Source of the DNA: JAUIIK01 sp963745675
GTDB taxonomy: Bacteria; Chloroflexota; Chloroflexia; Thermomicrobiales; CFX8
NCBI GenBank assembly: GCA_963745675.1
Contig: CAVUYM010000018.1
Span: forward strand, 496,001 to 560,000
DNA: 64,000 nucleotides
Direction of reading: 5' to 3'
Below are positions 19,630 through 29,936 of this stretch, piece after piece; the first letter of the stretch is position 1, and every line of letters starts with the position of its first letter. The notes under the pieces are model-generated. The model was not told where the DNA came from. It searched no databases and worked only from the letters and a program-made list of their open reading frames with translations. Both the position numbers and the translations under genes were made by a program.

Positions 19630-21208
19630 ACGGGTCCTGTCGCCCGGCGGGATCGCACTTTCTTCCTGCGTCGCACTGGCCGGACTCTTGTTGCTTCTCG
19701 TCGTACTCCGGCTGGCCCGCCCGGGAGCCATAGCAGCCAGCGACAGTGCTCGCCGGATCTTCAAAAATAGCTCGTTACCGATTGGCTCTCAATTCTTCGT
19801 GCGCGCGATCGATCTACTTGTGGCGCTGGCAGTGCTGCGCCTGCTCGGCCCTTCGCGCAATGGCGAGTACGCGCTAGCTGTCATCATCTGGTTTTATGTA
19901 AAAACGCTGTCCGATTTTGGTCTGGGCTTGTATACCACTCGCGAAATCTCACAGCATCCGGCACGATCCGGGACTCTCGTCGGTGGAACGGCTCTGTTTC
20001 GATTGCTCGCGTTGGCCGCCGCCGTATGTCCGGTCGCGATTTACATTGGAGTTCGATGGAGCTTTGGGAACTTCTCGAATCGAGCTAATCGTAACAGTGG
20101 TCATTCTACTGTATCACGATCGTGCCCGGAAGCATAAGCGAAGCGATCAATTCAGCGCTCAACGGCGTCGAACGCATGGATATCGCCGCTGGAATCAATG
20201 TCGCGGTCAACCTCATGCGCGCCCCTGTTGCAGTAGTTTTGGCGGCCACAAGTCTGGGTATCGGCGGCATCGCAATCGCGGCATTGACCGGCGCCCTCAT
20301 CTCCCTGGGTGCGTTCCTTATTGCATACAAGAGGATCGGACTGAGCCCAATCGAGTTTCGCCTGGATCTGACGGCGTTCAGACTCTACGCGCGAGAAAGC
20401 GCGCCACTGCTCGTAAACGCGCTGCTTCTCTCCCTCTTTTTCCGCTTCGACATCTTCATCGTCGAAGCGCTGAGGGGCTCGGAATCTCTCGGTCTCTATG
20501 ACGCGGCTTTCAAGCCTATCAATCTACTCACGATCATCCCTGCCTACGCAACACTGGCCGTCTTTCCCCTTATGGCTCGCATCAGCTGCCGACCCTGCCA
20601 ATTTGGCGCGCGCGCACCGAGTGACGGCGTACCTGCTGGTAACACTGGCATGGGCCATCGTCGTTGCTACTTTTACGCTGGCCCGCCCTGCCATTCAGAT
20701 CCTGGCCGGCGATGCGTTTCTTCCGGAGTCGGAAAGGCTGCTTCGCGTCCTCATATTCTTCGCTCCCCTTTCGTTCCTGAACGGAGTCTTTCAGTACGTG
20801 CTCATCGCCCAGGGACGTCAGCGAGATATCGTGCCAGCCTTCGCCGCAGCAGTCACCTTCAATATCTGCGGCAACCTGGTGCTCGTTCCTATTTTCGGCA
20901 CGATGGCAGCGGCGGTGCTTACCGTTTTGACCGAGGTCGTGATCTTCGTCGCGTTCATAGTCCTCTCCCGCGGTCGCGCGGTCATGATCCATGATCGCCA
21001 ATCGATGATGCGCCTGGCCCGCCCGTCGCTGGCTGGAGTGCTGGCAATAGCGGCGACATTGCCATTCCTGGAGCGTCCGCTACTGGCCGCGCCTATTGGG
21101 GCTATCGCATTCGTTGGCTTGAGCCTCGCGTTGGGAGTTGTAGGCAGTGAGGAGCGTGAAATTGGCCGCCGGTTGTTGAGTAGATCCCAGCCGCCCGCCT
21201 CTGCATAA
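19619..21208 (+). CDS. Polysaccharide flippase (Wzx/MATE-like), two or three frameshifts
   Basis: A lipid-linked oligosaccharide flippase of the MVF/MOP superfamily, about 525 residues with twelve or more helices. ATG 19619 overlaps the small gene before it. SSLPIGSQFFVRAIDLLVAL and LRLLGPSRNGEYALAVIIWF open the flippase fold; TTREISQHPARSGTLVGG follows. After an indel near 20050 come ERMDIAAGINVAVNLMRAP and ALLLSLFFRFDIFIVEALRG, and after one near 20575 PLSFLNGVFQYVLIAQGRQR and the remaining helices to TAA... 21208. This is the last gene of the polysaccharide operon, just before tRNA-Asp. Confidence 0.78.
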
Positions 21209-21222
21209 GGCAGCGTGCCTGC

Positions 21223-21251
21223 TTGACACCCTCATGGCCGGATGGTAACTT
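21223..21251 (+). promoter_or_regulatory. Promoter of tRNA-Asp
   Basis: A consensus -35 TTGACA (21223-21228), a 17-base spacer and a -10 TAACTT (21246-21251) lie 15 bases before the tRNA. Matching spacing and position make this a convincing sigma-70-type promoter. Confidence 0.7.
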
Positions 21252-21265
21252 TCCCCGGTGCTACT

Positions 21266-21339
21266 GGAGGCGTAGTGTAGCGGCCTAACACGCCACCCTG
21301 TCAAGGTGGAGATCGCGGGTTCGAATCCCGTCGCTTCCG
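21266..21339 (+). tRNA. tRNA-Asp (GTC)
   Basis: A full cloverleaf. Acceptor arm GGAGGCG pairs with CGCTTCC (one G-T), discriminator G, anticodon stem CCACC/GGTGG with loop CTGTCAA giving anticodon GTC, and T arm GCGGG/CCCGT-type stem with TTCGAAT loop. CCA is not encoded. It separates the polysaccharide operon from a catabolic gene region. Confidence 0.93.
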
Positions 21340-21428
21340 CTCTCTCTTTACAAAACTCAAGAGCATGACTCAATCACTTTGTTGGGTTAATGCGCGGTCT
21401 TGTGCTCGGATCAGAAAAGAACGCCGAA

Positions 21429-21454
21429 TATCTGGCTCTGTTGAGAGTCAGATA
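21429..21454. other. Hairpin of unknown role upstream of the ComDE-like genes
   Basis: TATCTGGCTCT (21429-21439) and AGAGTCAGATA (21444-21454) form an 11-bp inverted repeat with one G-T/mismatch and a four-base loop GTTG. There is no T run after it, so it is not an obvious terminator for either strand; it may be an operator. Confidence 0.35.
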
Positions 21455-21508
21455 CCGTCTCATCAAGCGATTACCACATTTAAATTCACGGCCATCTTCA
21501 GATGACAA

Positions 21509-21537
21509 TTGACGAACCAACGAACTGGGGCTACAGT
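21509..21537 (+). promoter_or_regulatory. Candidate promoter for the ComDE-like gene pair
   Basis: TTGACG (21509-21514), a 17-base spacer and TACAGT (21532-21537) precede the gene by about 80 bases. The leader contains a hairpin CGTGG-GTGA-CCACG near 21564-21577, with a GNRA-type loop. No riboswitch class is recognised. Confidence 0.5.
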
Positions 21538-21619
21538 CACGCCCATGAATAGTTGAAGGCTACGCGTGGGTGACCACGTCAGCCGGTATGGCGAAATCCC
21601 GAGAAGGAGGATTAGCCCG

Positions 21620-22138
21620 ATGGCCGTTGAACAAGCACAGATTCTGAGACCGGAGACTCTGATCGAAGAGTTCAAGAAGAATGGCGTGACCCATATCATC
21701 ACGATCCCCGATAGCGAGACGAATTACCTCTACGAGCTGATGCTGCGGCAGGACTGGCTGGACATCGTACCTGTTGCTCGCGAAGGCGAGACGATGGGCA
21801 TCGCACTGGGATTGAACATAGCCGGCAAGGTGCCGGTCTGTCTCATCCAGAACACCGGCATGCTGGAGTCAGGCGACTCGATCCGGGGTATGGCGCTCGA
21901 CGCCGGATTCCCGCTCGTCCTGATCGTCGGCTACCGCGGCTGGACCCGGCGCGGCGTCATATCGGACTCGGCCGCCCGCTACACCGAGCCGTTCCTCAAC
22001 GCGTTCGGGATCAACTATTACCTGGTGGAGTACGATGATGATGGAGATCGAATCTCCATCGCCTTCGACGAAGCACGAGCTACAAAGCGACCAGTTGCGA
22101 TTTTGATCGGCGACGAGTACCACGGCTGGAACCGCTAA
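21620..22138 (+). CDS. TPP enzyme alpha subunit, sulfopyruvate decarboxylase ComD-like
   Basis: A 172-residue protein matching a stand-alone Pyr domain of thiamine-diphosphate decarboxylases. ATG 21620 follows GAAGGAGG. ILRPETLIEEFKKNGVTHII then the catalytic Glu in VAREGETMGIALGLNIAG and LIQNTGMLESGDSIRGMALD, LVLIVGYRGWTRRG match ComD and the N-terminal half of phosphonopyruvate decarboxylase. The partner PP domain is encoded 96 bases downstream. Known relatives decarboxylate sulfopyruvate (coenzyme M or sulfonate metabolism) or phosphonopyruvate. No comA/comB/comC or phosphonate genes are nearby, so the substrate is open. Confidence 0.72.
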   Translation: MAVEQAQILRPETLIEEFKKNGVTHIITIPDSETNYLYELMLRQDWLDIVPVAREGETMGIALGLNIAGKVPVCLIQNTGMLESGDSIRGMALDAGFPLVLIVGYRGWTRRGVISDSAARYTEPFLNAFGINYYLVEYDDDGDRISIAFDEARATKRPVAILIGDEYHGWNR

Positions 22139-22234
22139 CAGTTGCGGGATAAGAGCAGCCTGCACCGGTTGTGGGATATGTCGTCTATGCTCGGGATCTT
22201 TGCTTGCACGCCCGGGCTAGTTTAGGAACTCAAA

Positions 22235-22825
22235 ATGATTGAAGCAGTTGACGTTTTCGAAGCTTTCCAGCCCTATCGCGGCGATGCTATCGTCATTCCA
22301 TCGGGAACGGCAGGACGTCATTGGAATGACGTCAGCACAAACTTTAAGAGAGATATTGGACTGGGCGGTGCGATGGGCCAGACCGCGTCGGCCGCGTTCG
22401 GGCTGGCTCTCGGCCTGCCCGACGAGAAGATCGTGCTCTTCGACGCAGAGGGCGCGCTGCTAATGAACCTTGGGGTTCTGGCGACGATAGCGGGCAAAAA
22501 GCCGAAAAATTTCTTCCACTTCCTGCTCGATAACGAGTGCTATGCGACCACCGGGGGACAGCCCGTACCAAATTCGTCGGAAATAGACTACGCGACGCTG
22601 GCCAATAGCGCGGGGTATGTGTCCACCTATCATTTCGACGACCTCGAAGATTTCAGGATCAGTGTCGGAGAAATCTTGAACGAGGAAGGTCCAGTGTTCG
22701 TCTCAGTCAAGATTGTCCCGGAAATCGAGAATCTCCCAATGGGACTCCGAGAACGACGACCGGGACGGAGCCGAGCAGAAGCGATTCGGGACCTCCGCGA
22801 AGAAGTAGGGATAGCTTCTGCGTAG
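22235..22825 (+). CDS. TPP enzyme beta subunit, sulfopyruvate decarboxylase ComE-like
   Basis: A 196-residue stand-alone PP domain starting at ATG 22235 behind TAGGAACTCAAA. GGAMGQTASAAFGLALGLPD and the TPP/Mg motif in a variant form, FDAEGALLMNLGVLATIAG followed after about 26 residues by LLDNECYATTGGQPVP, replace the usual GDG(S)...NN: the first Gly is an Asp-Ala-Glu-Gly series and NN is DN. This agrees with ComE-type subunits. Together with the upstream gene it would form an alpha/beta decarboxylase. A C-terminal basic stretch (RERRPGRSRAEAIRDLRE) is typical of the family. Confidence 0.72.
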   Translation: MIEAVDVFEAFQPYRGDAIVIPSGTAGRHWNDVSTNFKRDIGLGGAMGQTASAAFGLALGLPDEKIVLFDAEGALLMNLGVLATIAGKKPKNFFHFLLDNECYATTGGQPVPNSSEIDYATLANSAGYVSTYHFDDLEDFRISVGEILNEEGPVFVSVKIVPEIENLPMGLRERRPGRSRAEAIRDLREEVGIASA

Positions 22826-23094
22826 GACTTCCGATCTCATCCGTTTATCGATGAAGATCAGCAAACTTAAGACGCATCGACAGGTGGCCCGCAATTCTGC
22901 GTGAGTAGGTGCTGACTGGCTTCCCGTTGATGACACGCACCGGTGAATATATCGCAACGGCAAGAAGGGCTCGAAAAGGCATCAACTCCGTTCATCTTGA
23001 TTGAGGTGCGCTTGGGACGTCTGGCCTGGAACAATATCGTGCATCTGCTGAGGTACAGCTTCAATTGCGGAGCGCGGCTCGGCATGGGCGCTTC

Positions 23095-25060
23095 ATGGTT
23101 TCTGTTCCAGTGAAGAGCGAAACACGGTTCTTCCCTCTAGTAGCTGTCGCTTTCCTGTGCATATCCGCTATCGGTGCTTCTATCCACCCGCTCCGAGCCG
23201 CTGCGGCGACGGAGCCGAATCGCGATTGCCAATTGATCAACTTGACCGGCCGCTACCTTTGCGATCCATTCCGAACCTTTTGGGACGGGAACCAGGGCGT
23301 TGAATTCTTCGGTCTTCCGCTAACCGGTGCATTCAATGCACCTGGTCTGGACCAATACGACGAAAGCACCGTCCAGTATTTTGAACGCCAACGCCTGGAA
23401 ATACACCCGTCTACCACCAACGATTCCAACGACATAGCTCTCGGCCGTATCGGCGTCGAAGTGCTTGAATCACGCGGACGCGACTGGCAGCTACTCCCAG
23501 TCGCGGAACCGGATCGTGATCTCTATTTCCCCGAAACGCGCCATGCGATCGATCCTCTCTTTGTGCAGTACTGGACAGGCCACGGACTAGACCTCGGAGA
23601 TTCTGGCGTTTCGTTCCGAGAATCGCTTGCACTTTTCGGCTACCCGATATCGGAGCTCATGATCGAGACGAACTCGAGCTTCGATCAAGTGGTGGTCCAG
23701 TGGTTTGAGCGCGCTCGCCTTGAGTACCATCCGGGCAACGCCCCTGAACGCCGCGTACAGCTTGGTCGACTCGGTGCGGAACTCAGCGTGACGGAACCAC
23801 CACCCAAGGTTTCACTGGAACTTGTTGCTACGGGCCTGACATCGCCGCTGGCCCTTGTACCGGCAGTCGATGGATCGAATCTCTTGTTCATCGTCGATCA
23901 AATAGGGTTGGTTCGTATTCTGAACGAAAACGGAGAATTGCAATCCACACCCTTCCTCGATGTGCGCGACCGGATGATCCAACCAAACGCCGGATATGAC
24001 GAACGCGGGCTACTAGGCTTCGCATTTCATCCAGATTTCACGACGAATGGCCTTGTTTACGCCTACTACAGCGCGCCGCTACGAGCAGGTGGTCCAGAAG
24101 GTTGGAACCACACCGCTCACATCTCCGAGTTTCATATCTCCGAGTCTGATCCGCTCAAAATTGATCCCTCTTCGGAACGCATCCTGCTCGAAATCGATGA
24201 GCCCCACTGGGCCCACAATGGCGGTGTGATCGCTTTCGGACCAGATGGCTATCTCTACATCGGGCTCGGTGATGGTGGTCATGGCGGCGATGTTGGACTC
24301 GGTCACGTTGAGGACTGGTACCCGACGAACCAGGGCGGCAACGGGCAAGACATCGAATCCAACCTGCTCGGTAGCATTCTCCGTATTGCGGTTGCGGGTG
24401 ACGGCACGTACAGTATTCCGGCGGACAATCCATTTGTAGGTCGAGCCGGGCTGGACGAGATCTGGGCTTATGGATTCCGCAATCCCTTCAGATTTTCGTT
24501 CGACCGCGCCGGTGAACAGAAGCTGTTCGTAGGCGATGTCGGACAAGATCGATGGGAAGAGGTCGACATCGCTGAAGCCGGGCACAACTACGGATGGAAT
24601 GTCAAAGAAGGTTTCCACTGTTTCTACAATGGCCAGGTACCTACCGATCCTGGAGCCATTTGCCCCGGTATTGACGTCTATGGCAACGAGCTTACGAATC
24701 CAATCATCGAATTCTCGAATACCGGAGCTCCCGAAGGCGGCCCTGGACGCGCGGTCATCGGAGGCTATGTCTATCGCGGGTAGCGAGAACTTTGCACTCT
24801 ATGGGCAGTACGTCTTTGGAGCCTGGAGCCAGGATTGGAACGTTCCAAGTGGTCGTATCTTTTTTGCTCGCCCACCTGCCGGGGGATATGGCCGCTGGGA
24901 CTTTCAATCGATTGACATCGCCGATCTAGGACAGGGGCCGATACCGTACTACGTGCTCGGCTTCGGCCAGGACAACGCCGGCGAACTCTATGTGCTCACG
25001 ACCGACAGTCTTGGGCCTTCTGGGACGACGGGATCCGTCTACCGTTTGACATCTGGTTGA
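23095..25060 (+). CDS. Secreted PQQ-dependent sugar (glucose/sorbosone) dehydrogenase-like protein, one frameshift
   Basis: ATG 23095 begins a signal peptide (FFPLVAVAFLCISAIGAS, cleavage after about AAAA). Residues about 40-230 contain repeats with the pattern FFGLPLTGAF...VQYFERQRLEIHP and LFGYPISELM...VQWFERARLEYHP, a domain often found at the N terminus of secreted Chloroflexota proteins. The GSDH six-bladed propeller follows: ERGLLGFAFHPDFTTNG, HNGGVIAFGPDGYLYIGLGD, NPFVGRAGLDEIWAYGFRNP, and LFVGDVGQDRWEEVDI. These carry the His (base), the Ca and PQQ ligands expected. A frame break near 24780 (GGYVYRG then SENFALYGQYVFGAW) separates the last blade. It probably oxidises sugars outside the cell. 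Confidence 0.75.
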
Positions 25061-25096
25061 TTCGGGAACAGGGGTGCCAGAATCGGTTCCTCTTTC

Positions 25097-26733
25097 TCAG
25101 GAACCCGCGCCACGCAGGAGATCAATCAAGCCATTAACATCGTTCGGCAACTGATCTCCGCGCCAGGCAACATGGCGGTCTGGCCTGGATAGCACCAGGC
25201 CGGTCGTGTAGTCGGTGCCCGCCAGATCTGCCGGAACGTCGATCACTGTCAGCGGTAACCCTCGAAGTTTGGCCACATCCTGCAATCGGATCGTTTCAAC
25301 TTCATCATCGAGCCTCAGCAGTGTATATCCCGACCCCAGCAGGTCATAAAGCGAAACACCGTCTAACCAGAAATGCGGTAGGCGACTCCCAGGCACGGTC
25401 GACGGCGTATATCCAGCCATCGAGTAAGGAACGGGCGGTGCCCCGTCGTAGGCTATGATCGGCGAATCTTCGTAGTAGTAGCCGAAATTCAAACCTGCAC
25501 AAGCGTACTGTTGAACATTTAGATCGTAGGTCTCACGTCCGAGTTCTTGACGCGCCGTTTTCCCGGCAGGCGTATCGTCCTCGATTTCTGCCGGAACCGC
25601 CCGGCGCTGGCGGGCCGTCGAAAACGCGTGGTTCATCGCGTAAATGGAGACCTGCTCGGTGATTGGATGGCGCTCGGCTTCATGCGCATCAAGAATCGAT
25701 TCAGGCGCCCAGCCATTCAGATGCGCTGCGAGCAACCAGCCCAGATTCTCGGCGTCAGCTATCCCGGCGTTCATTCCGTAGCCAGCGAATGGCACCCAGA
25801 GATGGGCGGCATCGCCACAGATGAAGACACGCCGATCCCTGAACTTGTCCGCCAGGAGCCGTCTGCCGAACCAGTCCTCTTTCGAAAGCACTTGGTACTC
25901 GAAACTCTCGTCCACTCCGAGGATCGTCCTGATGGCCCAATCGCGATCGACAGAATCGAAATCCTCCTCACCTTCACGCAAGTAGTTATGGACCAGCCAG
26001 TGGCGAATTCCGTCGATGGCATAGACCGTTCCACTCCGCCGGGGATTCAGTGACAAGTTTCCCCATGCTGGCGCGGTCGATAGCTTTGCAATGAGTTCCG
26101 GAGCATCAATGTAGGTTGACTGCACCCGCTGAATGACCGCGTCGCCACTAAGGGAAGCACCGATCTGCCGTCTGACAGCTGAGCGTCCTCCGTCGCAACC
26201 AACCAGGTAACGACAGCGTAATGTGACGGGCGATCCATCGTCCAAATGTTCTGCGTGGACTTGCACACCATCATCATCCTGCTCGAACCGGTCGAAGCGC
26301 ACGCGATTCAGAATTGTTAGCCCAGGCGTTGCCCAGGCAAACTCGAACATGATCGGCTCCATGAAGATCTGATTGATGCGGTGCGGCGGTTCCGGCGTTG
26401 GCCAGCCAGAATCGACGCCGTCCACTGACGTGTACCTGTCACCCCGACTGGGAATCGGTATGCGTGCGATCTCGGGGCCGGTCATCGTCGTCCGAAACGC
26501 AATGTCGTGCGGATAGTCCTCCGGTAGGCCAGCGTTGCGGATATCTCGAAGCGAGACCCAGGCGCCGGAAAATCTCCATCGATCGTGGCCGAGACATGAT
26601 TGCATTTGACACTCGGAGGCTCGCCCCGATGACGCAATTCCAGTACCGTGACATCGACACCGCGTTGCGCGAGATCGATAGCTAGAGTGAGACCAACAGG
26701 TCCGGCTCCAATTATGACGACATCTGTGTCCAT
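25097..26733 (-). CDS. FAD-dependent aromatic monooxygenase (PheA/TfdB/MhpA-like), two frameshifts
   Basis: Single-component flavin hydroxylase of about 540 residues. ATG 26733 (GGAG eight bases upstream) opens the dinucleotide-binding VVIIGAGPVGLTLAIDLAQR. Two compensating breaks near 26590 and 26540 pass through RPRSMEIFRRLGLA into the main frame (NAGLPEDYPHDIAF). The DG motif is CRYLVGCDGGRSAVRRQIG and the second FAD motif is RVFICGDAAHLWVPFAGYGM with NAGIADAENLGWLL. A C-terminal thioredoxin-like extension (LRGLPLTVIDVPAD) is typical of phenol and resorcinol hydroxylases. Substrate unknown. It is convergent with the sugar dehydrogenase and divergent from the GH172 gene. Confidence 0.8.
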
Positions 26734-26917
26734 CGAAACTCCAATTGCCTTTGAGGTCACTCCTCGCGTCGTTAACTGTAGTTGATCTCACCAATCAGGG
26801 ATCAACCAGTCCGAACCGAAGCACCTCACTGGCGTACTGCCCCTTTCTCTTGCAATTCCAGCGCACTAAAGTAGGCAGATTGTCCACCGACAACAAGACT
26901 CGAACGGGAGGTCTCAA

Positions 26918-27993
26918 TTGACAACTACAGGTCCATTGGCAGGTCTGCCAAAGCTGGTCAACGCTCGATCGATGCGGGCTTCTTCCTACGATCGCAGCGG
27001 CGGCAACGACGATCGGCTCCATGTGCCGGCGGGCGCAGAGTCGAGCCTTGCAGAGATCGCCGGTGCCGGAAAAATCACTCACATCTGGATGACGATTGCG
27101 GCCGAAGATCCGCATATTCTGCGCCGGCTTGTCCTACGCGCCTGGTGGGATGGCGAAGCAGAGCCAAGCATCGAAGTTCCAGTCGGCGACTTCTTCGGCA
27201 TGGGCCACGCGATGACCAGGAACTTCTGGTCGCTTCCCCTCCAGATGGCGCCGGAGGATGGGCGCGGATTCAGCTGCTATTTCCCGATGCCTTTTTCGAG
27301 ATTCTGCTCGTTGGACGATCGAAAACGAGTCAGAGGGCGAAGCGCTCGTCTACTACTACATCGACTATGAACTCTATGACGACGCGAGTGAAGTCGATGG
27401 CATGGGCAGATTCCACGTGCAGTGGCGTAGAGAAAATCCAACGACAGGCGTTAGCGACGAAGGCTGGGACAACCGCGAATGGCTCGTCGGCGGCAGACGA
27501 ACCGTCCGACGCTGACCAGAACTACGTCATCCTTGAAGCGGACGGCCGCGGCCACTTCGCCGGCTGCCACCTCGACATCGAGAATCTTCGCGACGTTCCG
27601 GATGACGTTTTCAACTGGTATGGCGAGGGTGACGACATGTTCTTCATCGATGGCGAAGCCTGGCCGCCTTCCCTGCACGGCACCGGAACCGAAGATTACT
27701 TCGGCTGCGCTTGGTGCCCGACACAGGAGTTCAACGGTCCCTACCATGGGCTCATCCTGCCGGGTGGCCCGAATTGGCGAGGAAAAATCAGCGCCTATCG
27801 CTATCACATCGAGGATCCAGTGCGATTCCGCGAGTCCATCCGCGTCACCATCGAGCACGGTCACGCTAATCGCCGCAGCGACGATGTCTCAAGCACGGCT
27901 TACTGGTATCAGACAGAGCCGCACCGGCCATTCCCTCAGCTTTTACCAGTGGAACAGCGTCTGCCCAGACCGGAGCGCATCGATGAAAGCTAG
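26918..27993 (+). CDS. DUF2961/GH172 glycosidase, two or three frameshifts
   Basis: About 358 residues. TTG 26918 is the start by virtue of CGGGAGG nine bases upstream and the immediate GPLAGLPKL opening usual for the family. Signatures in order: SSYDRSGGNDD, GAGKITHIWMTI, IEVPVGDFFGMGHAM, then in another frame YYYIDYELYDDAS and GRFHVQWRREN, and finally VILEADGRGHFAGCHLDIEN, PSLHGTGTEDYFGCAWCP with the family's GTEDYF acid motif. GH172 enzymes hydrolyse alpha-D-fructofuranosides or arabinofuranosides. There is no signal peptide, so the enzyme appears cytoplasmic. The stop TAG overlaps the stop of the convergent CocE-like gene (CTAG at 27990-27993). Confidence 0.8.
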
Positions 27994-29906
27994 GCCGGAA
28001 CGATCGGTAGCATGACCGCCGAGGGGTGTTCCGCATCAACATAGACGGCGTTGTGCGCCCTCCTCGTGTGCGTGTGACGGCCGAGCGGTTCACCAGTATT
28101 CGGGTTCAGCTCAAAGCGAGGGAAGTTGCTCGATGATATGTCGATTCGAATACGGTGACCGGCCTGGAACAGGTTGCTCGTCGGCGGTAGCTTGATCGTG
28201 ACTGAATAGATCTGACCGGGTTCCATCAAGCTTTCGTGCTCGCGACTATCCCGAAATCTACAGCGCTGGATCGAGTCGCAGAGATTCATGTCATAGCCCT
28301 CGGGATAGTCCTCATTCGGCGGGTAGACGTCGATGAGTTTGGCAGTGAAGTCGGTATCCGGCGCCGATGACGAAATCCATAGATGGACGGCGATAGGACC
28401 GGTAATCTCAATATCTTCTTGCAGTGGCTGCGTCTGAAAGGCAAGGATGTCGGGGCGGGCAGCCAGAGGCAAGTAAGGAGGCTTCGAACCTAGGCACGTC
28501 GGGGGCTTCACGCTGATTCGCTGGTCCCTCCAGGACCAGACTTCGCATTCGTGCCCGAGGAGGCGTCAATGACGAGTTGATGCCGTCCGGGAGCGCCGTC
28601 AATTCGTAGAATCCGTCACCGCCCCACCAATCGTCGGCACCGGATTTTCTGGATCGAAGGTAAACCGCAAGGCGTCCGCATCAGGCGGAGGAAGCTCTTG
28701 CAAGAGTGTTCGGTCAGGATGCAGGTAGAACAGCGTGTGCTGAGCCCTCTCCAGCGGCCAGGACGACTCCGCTCTCCAGCGCCCACCATGCCGAAGCTTT
28801 CCCTCGGCGGTCTTACGTCCATCACCGCCGCCCATGACAAAGATTCGAACCGGAGGATCATCCTCGACGCCATTATCAGCATCTCGAAGCCAGCGGTCGA
28901 ACCAGCGCAACTGTTCGACATTGAAGCGCGGCGCACCCCAGTCCGCTTCAGGACCAAATTCGACATCTCCGACCGAAGTCCCACCGGAACGCAAACTGCC
29001 GTGCGCCCAAGGGCCCATCAATAGCCGTTGAGGAGTCTCGTTCTGCTGAGACATGTGCGCGAAGTATGAGGTTGTGGCATCTGCGAATGGATCAAACCAG
29101 CCGCCGCTGTAGACGCCGGGGATGTCAGCATGGCGGTCGAAGTAGCGTGACTGATCGCAACACTCCTGCCCCCAGAATTCGTCATACTCACCCCGATAGT
29201 AGTAGTCGAAGAGCATCCGTTCGAGGTTGGGCACAACACTGAGCGGCGTCCGGCCCGGCTTGAACGGCGTTGCCCGCACGAGATCGCCGAGATGTTCCAT
29301 CGCATCCCAGATTACCTTAGTTGCCCCTGGATCGTCGCGAATCTCCTGGGCATCGTGAGCGTGCAGGAAGAGTGCCCCGAACATATGCAGCGCCATCGCA
29401 CCACCCTCACGGCTCATGTGAGCGTGGATATCAGTTGGAGCGACATCCGGCCAAATCGCAGTCAAATGCGGTGGTCGATGCAGGGCCGCGATCTGCTGCA
29501 CGATTCCGCCATGCGAACTCCCGACCATCCCGACTCTGCCGTTCGACCAGGGCTGCGCAGCAATCCACTCAATCGTGTCGTAGCCATCCGGTCCTTCGGT
29601 CGGGTTAGCGGTGTGAAAGTACTGACCGGTTCCTTCTGATTTGTGCCTGCCGCGCAGGTCCTGTAGAGCGACGATGAAGCCCCGCGGCGCGAAGTATTCG
29701 GCAACCGGTTCAACCCACAACCATCGCGCTTCTTTGTCGTATGACGTTCGGCCAAGGATCGTAGGAAATGGACCGGATTCTATCTGTCCATCCCGCGCTG
29801 GATAATATATGTCTGTCGCCAGTCTCACGCCATCGCGCATCGGAATCATCACATTCTTGGCGATGACTATCCCGTAAGGTGCAACTTCTTCAGTTCGCGT
29901 TGTCAT
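27990..29906 (-). CDS. CocE/NonD-family alpha/beta hydrolase (Xaa-Pro dipeptidyl-peptidase-like), two frameshifts
   Basis: About 635 residues. ATG 29906 is preferred over GTG 29912 because GGAGTGAGG lies at the right distance. The alpha/beta hydrolase domain shows MIPMRDGVRLATDIYYPA, FIVALQDLRGRHKSEG and the nucleophile elbow GMVGSSHGGIVQQIAA; the acid and His are expected in YSGGWFDPFADA and LLMGPWAHGS. After breaks near 28600 and 28510 the C-terminal jelly roll follows (IEITGPIAVHLWISSSAPDT, DFTAKLIDVYPPNEDYPEGY, HRIRIDISSSNFPRFE). Family members hydrolyse amides and esters such as cocaine, glutaryl-7-ACA and X-Pro peptides. Substrate here is unknown. Confidence 0.82.
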
Positions 29907-29936
29907 TGGCACCTCACTCCTACTTCCACCTGAAAG

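Noticed and set aside
21545..21619. Possible riboswitch in the leader of the ComDE-like genes
   Set aside because: There is one small hairpin with a GNRA loop, but no conserved core of the TPP, glycine or SAM classes that I can recognise.
25085..25105. Hairpin GGTTCCT/AGGAACC at the end of the monooxygenase gene as a terminator
   Set aside because: There is no T run on either strand after the stem, and it overlaps the stop codon.
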